Below are positions 6,289-10,325 of a stretch of 10,325 bases of DNA, one piece after another; within the stretch, counting starts at the first letter, position 1, and each line of letters starts with the position of its first letter. Source of the DNA: an uncultured Muribaculaceae bacterium (GTDB lineage: Bacteria; Bacteroidota; Bacteroidia; Bacteroidales; Muribaculaceae); NCBI GenBank assembly GCA_910578035.1, contig CAJTOB010000072.1, forward strand, positions 1 through 10,325. The letters run 5' to 3'. The position numbers and the translations under genes are program-made. Under the pieces are notes generated by a model that worked only from the letters and a program-made list of their open reading frames with translations, ran no database searches and was not told where the DNA came from.

Positions 6289-8031
6289 TTATTTCTTTTT
6301 ATCTGTTGCCACTCGATTCAGTTCTGGCCGCAAGGGCTTGATACGGTCGGAGGCTATTTTCCAGACAGCGGCACCGTGAGCGGGCACTTGCACCCTGAAA
6401 GGCTCTGTCGAAGCAAAAGCCATAGATGCAGAACCGCCTTCAAGCAAATTGCGGGCCTTGGGGTCGACGCCTTCGGGCAAACCGAGAGTGGCAAACGCAT
6501 GACGGGGGATAATAAGGTCGATATCATCATCTGAATCGCCGAAATTTACCACAACGACTATCGTCTCGTTGTCCTTATGACGCAGGAAGGCAAAATGACG
6601 GTGTGGATTAAGGCCCGGATTCTCAAGATTTACATACATCAAATCGAAAAACGAGCCTTCTCGCAAGGCCGCCTCGCTGTTGGCGAGGGTAAGTATGCGG
6701 CGATACAGCGAACGCAGCGACTTCTGCTGAGGAGTGAGAGACCCGCGGCAAGTGCCGTTCTTGAGCCAGCGGCGCACGGTGGCAACGCTCCAGTAGTCGA
6801 AAATCGTAGTGCGCCCGTCGAGCCCGCTGAAGCCTTCGGCATCCATGCCGGGTTCGCCGAGTTCCTGGCCGAAATAAATCATAAACGGGCCTGTAGAGAA
6901 AAACGCGCTTACCACCAGCGAGGGCACCACGCGGGCGGCATCGCCGGCATAGAAAGACGACGCAAAACGCTGCTCGTCGTGGTTCTCAAGGAAATTGAGC
7001 ATCTTGTCGCCGATTCCTTCGACCGTCTGCCAGCAGCCCGTGAGCCGGGCCGCCGAATGGTTGGACGTCTCGATAGCCCGCAGAGTGTCGTAAAGGTTCA
7101 CTTTATCATACAGATAATCAAAACCGGCATAGTCAAGATATGTACGATAGAGATTGACATCGTAGATTTCGGCAATAAACTCAATTTCAGGCCAATGTTG
7201 CTTAACCTGAGGAATGGCCCAATGCCAGAATTCGGCAGGCACCATATGGGCCATATCGCAGCGGAAGCCGTCGACGCCTTTCGATGCCCAGAAACGCAGT
7301 ATATGGAGCATTTTGAACCATGTATCGGGCACCGGGTCAAAATGGCAGGAACCGTCGCCATAGTCTACACCATAGTTCAGTTTCACGGTCTCATACCAGT
7401 CGCATGCTCCCGGAAAAGCCGTAAAACAATCATTGCCCGATGCCTTGGCCGGAAACTCTACATATGCGTCTGCTCCGGTTCCCAAATCTATGTGAGGAGC
7501 AAACTGCTGGCGGGTAATATAGTAGAAGTTGTTATTGGGCGCAAAAAACATCTCATGATTGTCGTGCGCACCGAAATCTTCAATACCGGCAGGCTTTGCG
7601 TCCGAGTAATACTGACGCGCCACATGATTAGGCACAAAATCGATTATCACTTTAAGACCAGCCTCATGGGTGCGGTCTACAAGAGCCTCGAATTCAGCCA
7701 TGCGCCTGGGCACATCGACAGCAAGGTCCGGGTCTATATCATAGTAATCGCATATTGCATACGGGCTTCCGGCCTTGCCCTTTACGATATGCGGATTCTG
7801 TCCTTTAATACCATAAGCGCTATAGTCGGCGTCGTGTGCATGTTCAATAATTCCGGTGTACCACACATGGGTGGCTCCGAGATTCTTTATAGCACCGAGA
7901 ATCGTAGAATCGATATCATTTAGTTTTCCTGAACCGTTCTGTTCCAGCGTTCCGCCTACAACAGGTGTGGCACAATAATTGGTAAACAACCGGGGTAATA
8001 ACTGATAGATTATCGGCTTCTGATGTGTCAT
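6289..8031 (-). CDS. Cytosolic GH13 alpha-amylase-family glycoside hydrolase
   Basis: This is a predicted alpha-glucan-acting enzyme (alpha-amylase or a related GH13 activity); the exact substrate is not readable from sequence. I start it at the ATG at 8031 (580 aa, MTHQKPIIYQLLPRLF), 11 nt past the patatin stop. The frame runs upstream to 8091, but those codons overlap the patatin gene and match nothing in the family. GH13 regions in order are DFVPNH (131-136), GFRCDMA with nucleophile Asp259, EFIAEIYD with acid/base Glu288, and ENHD with Asp352. A beta-sandwich C-terminal domain (about 480-565) and a Lys-rich tail follow. There is no signal peptide, so it probably acts on internal glycogen or imported malto-oligosaccharides. 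It is not an outer-surface Sus-type amylase. Confidence 0.9.
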   Translation of the reverse strand: MTHQKPIIYQLLPRLFTNYCATPVVGGTLEQNGSGKLNDIDSTILGAIKNLGATHVWYTGIIEHAHDADYSAYGIKGQNPHIVKGKAGSPYAICDYYDIDPDLAVDVPRRMAEFEALVDRTHEAGLKVIIDFVPNHVARQYYSDAKPAGIEDFGAHDNHEMFFAPNNNFYYITRQQFAPHIDLGTGADAYVEFPAKASGNDCFTAFPGACDWYETVKLNYGVDYGDGSCHFDPVPDTWFKMLHILRFWASKGVDGFRCDMAHMVPAEFWHWAIPQVKQHWPEIEFIAEIYDVNLYRTYLDYAGFDYLYDKVNLYDTLRAIETSNHSAARLTGCWQTVEGIGDKMLNFLENHDEQRFASSFYAGDAARVVPSLVVSAFFSTGPFMIYFGQELGEPGMDAEGFSGLDGRTTIFDYWSVATVRRWLKNGTCRGSLTPQQKSLRSLYRRILTLANSEAALREGSFFDLMYVNLENPGLNPHRHFAFLRHKDNETIVVVVNFGDSDDDIDLIIPRHAFATLGLPEGVDPKARNLLEGGSASMAFASTEPFRVQVPAHGAAVWKIASDRIKPLRPELNRVATDKKK

Positions 8032-8042
8032 ATACAGTATTT

Positions 8043-8864
8043 TCAGGATGGCAGATTGCTGATGGAAGGCGCTTGTCCGGCCGGATTCCACAATCCTGCT
8101 TTTTTAAGCTCCGCGCGGGTATGTATATATCCGCTCACGAAAAGATTTTTCACATGTTTCAAATCGAAGACGGCATAATCGGCAATTTCGGGCGTCTGCA
8201 CCGAAACATCGCACATTGCCATATCTTCTGCCTGATTGGCCTTAGCCATAAGATTATAAGTGCGCAACGCAACATCGACAATAGACGTAAACCGCTTCTT
8301 GGGGCGCAGCGGACTTACATTTATACCAATAAGCGTATCGCATTTGTCTCGAAGCATCCATGCCGGGTGATTGCGGAGAACGCCGCCGTCCACATAGTTG
8401 ACACCGTCTATCTCTACCGGCTTGAACACTATAGGAATCGAACATGAAGCAACCAGGCGCGGACCGATTTCACCGGTATGAAAAGCTACCGGACGTGCAG
8501 AATCGAGGTCGGTCGCTCCTATATATATAGGTATGCGCAAATCTTCGAGACGCTTCGGGCCTCCAAGAGCACGCACAATAAAACGGGCGAATTTATCGAG
8601 CTTGAAAATTCCGCACTGCCCTATGCTAAGTTCGGCAAAATCACGAAATCCGGTTTTTGCAAAAAGCGTTGCAATATTCATCGGGGTAAGGCCTCCGGCA
8701 TAGAGCACGGCTGCAATCGAGCCTGCACTCACTCCGGCTATGACATCGGGATAGAGCCCGGCTTCCTCTATGGCCATCAGGGCTCCGGCATGAGCGAAAC
8801 CGCGCGCGCCGCCCCCGCTGAGGGCTACGCCAAGTCGGTAATTTTTATGTTCTCCTTTGTCCAT
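8043..8864 (-). CDS. Patatin-like phospholipase (RssA type)
   Basis: This is a predicted serine acyl-hydrolase acting on lipid acyl esters. The 273-aa protein has the complete patatin catalytic set: oxyanion loop GGGARG (17-22), nucleophile Ser46 in GVSAG (44-48), and the dyad Asp159 in the DGG motif (159-161). There is no signal peptide, no C-terminal barrel domain and no membrane segment, so it is a compact cytosolic member like RssA. It is not the secreted two-domain type. The ATG at 8864 lies just downstream of a canonical promoter, making it the first gene of the patatin-amylase-prs run. The physiological substrate is unknown. Confidence 0.92.
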   Translation of the reverse strand: MDKGEHKNYRLGVALSGGGARGFAHAGALMAIEEAGLYPDVIAGVSAGSIAAVLYAGGLTPMNIATLFAKTGFRDFAELSIGQCGIFKLDKFARFIVRALGGPKRLEDLRIPIYIGATDLDSARPVAFHTGEIGPRLVASCSIPIVFKPVEIDGVNYVDGGVLRNHPAWMLRDKCDTLIGINVSPLRPKKRFTSIVDVALRTYNLMAKANQAEDMAMCDVSVQTPEIADYAVFDLKHVKNLFVSGYIHTRAELKKAGLWNPAGQAPSISNLPS

Positions 8865-8883
8865 GGCCTTCGCTTTCCGAATG

Positions 8884-8915
8884 CAAAATTAATCAGAATT
8901 AAGCGCACCGCCAAA
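8884..8915 (-). promoter_or_regulatory. Canonical Bacteroidota promoter for the patatin gene
   Basis: On the minus strand a -33 TTTG (plus 8912-8915) is followed, after exactly 20 nt, by a perfect -7 box TAATTTTG (plus 8884-8891). This matches the known Bacteroidota sigma-ABfr consensus. The -7 box ends only 19 nt before the patatin ATG, so the leader would be very short, about 12-15 nt. No Shine-Dalgarno is visible. No terminator is seen between the upstream hydrolase and this promoter. Confidence 0.8.
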
Positions 8916-8933
8916 TATTTTTGAGAGAGTAAT

Positions 8934-9926
8934 TCAGTTTGTTTTTAGAAATTCGCCGGTTAGTTCGACGGCCCGATTGAATGCCGTCGGCTGGCCGCTT
9001 ACAGTAATAAACAGATGCACAGCACCGTCGAACACCTCTCGCCGGACACTCGCCCCGGCCTTTTCAAGACATCGGCTCATATCCTCACCTTGACTGCAAA
9101 GGATATCGCGCTCTGCGTTTATAATTAATGTCGGGGGCAATTTTGCCAGACTGCCGGCATCTGCGCACAACGGGGAAATCAGAGGCGTTTTCGGGTCGTA
9201 AGCTCCGACATATGCCTGATTGAAAGCCTCCATTATACCGCCGTCAAGAGCATAGCCTACCGCATATTTTTCCCACAACGGGCTTTTGTCGTTCCACGCC
9301 CTGAGAACCGGATAGAACAGCACCAGCGATTTGAGCGATATCCGGCAAGGCGCATCTATCAGTTTAAGAGCCGTCGCTATTGCAAGATTACCCCCGGCGC
9401 TATCGCCGCCTACAGACACTGCGGCCGTATCAAGCTTATAGCGCTCTGCATTGGCATGAATGAAGTCCAATGCGTCGAGGCAGCTGTCGAGAGCTTCGGG
9501 GTAAGGATGTTCCGGCGCAAGAGGATAATCCACCGCAAGCACAGCAACATCTGCATAAAGAGCAAGACTGGCACAGAAGGCCGCACAACTGTTGATACTG
9601 CCGAAGCACCACCCTCCCCCATGCAGATAAACCAACACCGGTATCGGGTCTTCACCACACGTCACAGGGCGATATAGGCGGTATTTACCTTCGATATCTA
9701 TAGTGGAAACTCCTTCAGGAAGTGTTGGAGCGGTATTGCGTGAATTCCTTACGCTTTCAAGCAGCGACAGATTCCCACTTATAGCCTCTCTTACAGCGCA
9801 TTCCTGACGATACTGCAGATTTTCCGGCATTCCGGCAATAAAACTGTCGGCCTCATGCCTCATGTTTTGCCCTACGGCAAGAACAGACACCAGAAAGGCC
9901 GATAATGTGGCTAATCCTTTTCTCAT
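8934..9926 (-). CDS. Secreted alpha/beta-hydrolase, HSL-type esterase/lipase
   Basis: This is a predicted carboxylesterase of the hormone-sensitive-lipase family (alpha/beta-hydrolase fold 3, family IV). The 330-aa protein begins with a signal peptide (Arg2, Lys3, hydrophobic 5-18, likely cleavage near residue 19-20). There is no lipobox Cys, so the product is probably periplasmic. Family hallmarks are all present: oxyanion motif HGGGW (102-106), DYPLAPEHPYP (133-143), nucleophile Ser176 in GDSAGG (174-179), Asp274 in AERDIL and His304 in AVHLF. The substrate is unknown; small acyl or acetyl esters, including those on polysaccharides, are typical for relatives. The gene has its own -7 box upstream and is separated by 69 bp from the patatin gene. 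Confidence 0.9.
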   Translation of the reverse strand: MRKGLATLSAFLVSVLAVGQNMRHEADSFIAGMPENLQYRQECAVREAISGNLSLLESVRNSRNTAPTLPEGVSTIDIEGKYRLYRPVTCGEDPIPVLVYLHGGGWCFGSINSCAAFCASLALYADVAVLAVDYPLAPEHPYPEALDSCLDALDFIHANAERYKLDTAAVSVGGDSAGGNLAIATALKLIDAPCRISLKSLVLFYPVLRAWNDKSPLWEKYAVGYALDGGIMEAFNQAYVGAYDPKTPLISPLCADAGSLAKLPPTLIINAERDILCSQGEDMSRCLEKAGASVRREVFDGAVHLFITVSGQPTAFNRAVELTGEFLKTN

Positions 9927-9940
9927 CGGTCATTTTTATG

Positions 9941-9948
9941 CAAATTTA
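9941..9948 (-). promoter_or_regulatory. -7 box of the secreted hydrolase promoter
   Basis: The minus strand reads TAAATTTG here, a perfect TAnnTTTG box, 14 nt upstream of the hydrolase ATG. The -33 region is weak (TTTC-like), so this is a good -7 element with an uncertain upstream half. Confidence 0.6.
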
Positions 9949-9958
9949 CGATAATTCA

Positions 9959-9991
9959 TTCGACTGAAACGAAAATCTAATTGTAACTTTG
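9959..9991 (+). promoter_or_regulatory. Candidate plus-strand promoter firing into a gene-free region
   Basis: TAACTTTG (9984-9991) is a perfect -7 box on the plus strand. A partial -33 (TTCG, 9959-9962) lies 21 nt upstream. It is divergent from the hydrolase promoter and reads toward the right end, where no substantial open reading frame follows before the IS end at 10275. Confidence 0.45.
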
Positions 9992-10271
9992 CAAAAAGAA
10001 TCATTGATTAATCCAAAATTCACTTATCAAGGTTTTGCACAGATAGTATCATATAGTTGAAATAACACTCTTACATTTTAGTTCCGACACAATCATACGC
10101 CGGCATAGCAATGACGGCGGTCGCGACGGTGCGGCCTGAAACAATTCTCAGAGGCTTTCTCTAATGTTTGCCTCGCTATTGACAATTTATGAAATCATTT
10201 TCACAGACATCAGAGGCCTTGCCTCCAAAAATCCAGAAATGGATTTTTGGCCTGTGTACTCACAAATATTA
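9992..10271. other. Gene-free right margin
   Basis: About 280 bp contain no supported gene. The only open stretches are 32-33 codons between stops, on both strands across about 10065-10195, with no credible start or family match. Structures seen here are an AT-rich first part, a GC-rich block (10097-10136) with CGCCG/CGGCG arms and a TCGCGA palindrome, an 8-bp direct repeat TCAGAGGC (10148-10155 and 10210-10217), and a perfect hairpin (10225-10250). Confidence 0.7.
10225..10250. repeat. Perfect 11-bp inverted repeat with GAAA loop
   Basis: CCAAAAATCCA (10225-10235) pairs without mismatch with TGGATTTTTGG (10240-10250) around the 4-nt loop GAAA. Outer AGGCC (10214-10218) and GGCCT (10249-10253) could compete for pairing. 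There is no U-tract after the stem on the plus strand, so classical termination is doubtful. The function is unknown. Confidence 0.8.
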
Positions 10272-10324
10272 TTAGAGGTTGTTTAATAACATATGTGAAA
10301 ACACAGGTTGGTGTATTTTTGCTT
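10272..10324. repeat. Right copy of 53-bp terminal inverted repeat
   Basis: This is the perfect reverse complement of 1-53. It contains TTA (10272-10274), a likely target-site trinucleotide, followed by the presumed IS end starting GAGGTTG at 10275. Confidence 0.95.
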
Positions 10325-10325
10325 A
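10275..10325 (+). mobile_element. Right partial insertion-sequence end (outward-facing)
   Basis: This is the same IS-like end as at the left margin, read on the plus strand and leaving the window. TATTTTTG at 10314-10321 is a -7 box pointing outward. Both margins show the same end of the element. Terminal inverted repeats of most IS are much shorter than 50 bp, so two copies are probably present in divergent orientation. The alternative of one element with unusually long terminal repeats cannot be excluded. Confidence 0.6.

Noticed and set aside
6577..7923. 448-codon open frame on the plus strand opposite the GH13 gene
   Set aside because: It lies wholly antisense to a gene with all GH13 motifs, shows no recognisable domain and has no promoter. 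It is an antisense shadow created by codon bias.
8032..8091. Upstream extension of the GH13 gene by 20 codons
   Set aside because: These codons overlap the patatin gene. The ATG at 8031 gives the family-like N-terminus and normal spacing.
1..10325. Phase-variable invertible segment controlled by a site-specific recombinase
   Set aside because: The inverted repeats look like IS ends, are 10 kb apart, enclose housekeeping genes, and no recombinase gene is present. Inversion by recombination between IS copies remains possible but is not a switch.
1..10325. CRISPR array, tRNA, rRNA, prophage or defence island
   Set aside because: No regularly spaced direct repeats, tRNA-like cloverleaf, rRNA sequence, phage gene or defence gene was seen in the window.

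Overview
This 10.3 kb window looks like an ordinary chromosomal segment of a member of the Bacteroidales. A gut lineage of the Muribaculaceae/Bacteroides type is my best guess, but that is inference. Three things support the order-level call. Promoters match the Bacteroidota consensus (-33 TTTG, -7 TAnnTTTG), and Shine-Dalgarno sequences are absent. The FadL-type porin, IspE and GrpE/DnaJ proteins have the family features expected there. All nine protein-coding genes lie on the minus strand, so transcription runs from right to left.

In transcription order, the right part holds a secreted HSL-type alpha/beta hydrolase (8934-9926) with its own -7 box. A canonical promoter (8884-8915) follows, then a tightly spaced run of three genes: a patatin-like phospholipase (8043-8864), a cytosolic GH13 alpha-amylase-family enzyme (6289-8031) and PRPP synthase prs (5318-6262). 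This run ends at a strong hairpin (5240-5271). The second run holds a D-2-hydroxyacid (glycerate-type) dehydrogenase (4226-5212), a FadL/OmpP1 outer-membrane transporter (2901-4220) and ispE of the MEP isoprenoid pathway (2046-2891), with gaps of only 5 and 9 nt. A large interrupted palindrome (1974-2034) separates these from the chaperone pair grpE-dnaJ (1332-1943 and 159-1322). A perfect 14-bp hairpin (75-110) lies beyond dnaJ.

The two ends of the window carry the same 53-bp sequence in inverted orientation (1-53 and 10272-10324). Each copy looks like the first ~50 bp of an insertion sequence whose body lies outside the window, next to a TAA/TTA trinucleotide. This suggests that two copies of one IS flank the region, and the window (or contig) probably stops where the repeat begins. 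The only sizeable stretch without a gene is 9927-10274. It contains divergent promoter-like boxes, a GC-rich block and a perfect 11-bp hairpin with a GAAA loop.

I do not see a defence system, prophage, CRISPR array or clearly new multi-gene system. The points most worth a second look are the inverted IS ends, the palindrome upstream of grpE, and the plus-strand promoter that fires into the gene-free right margin.
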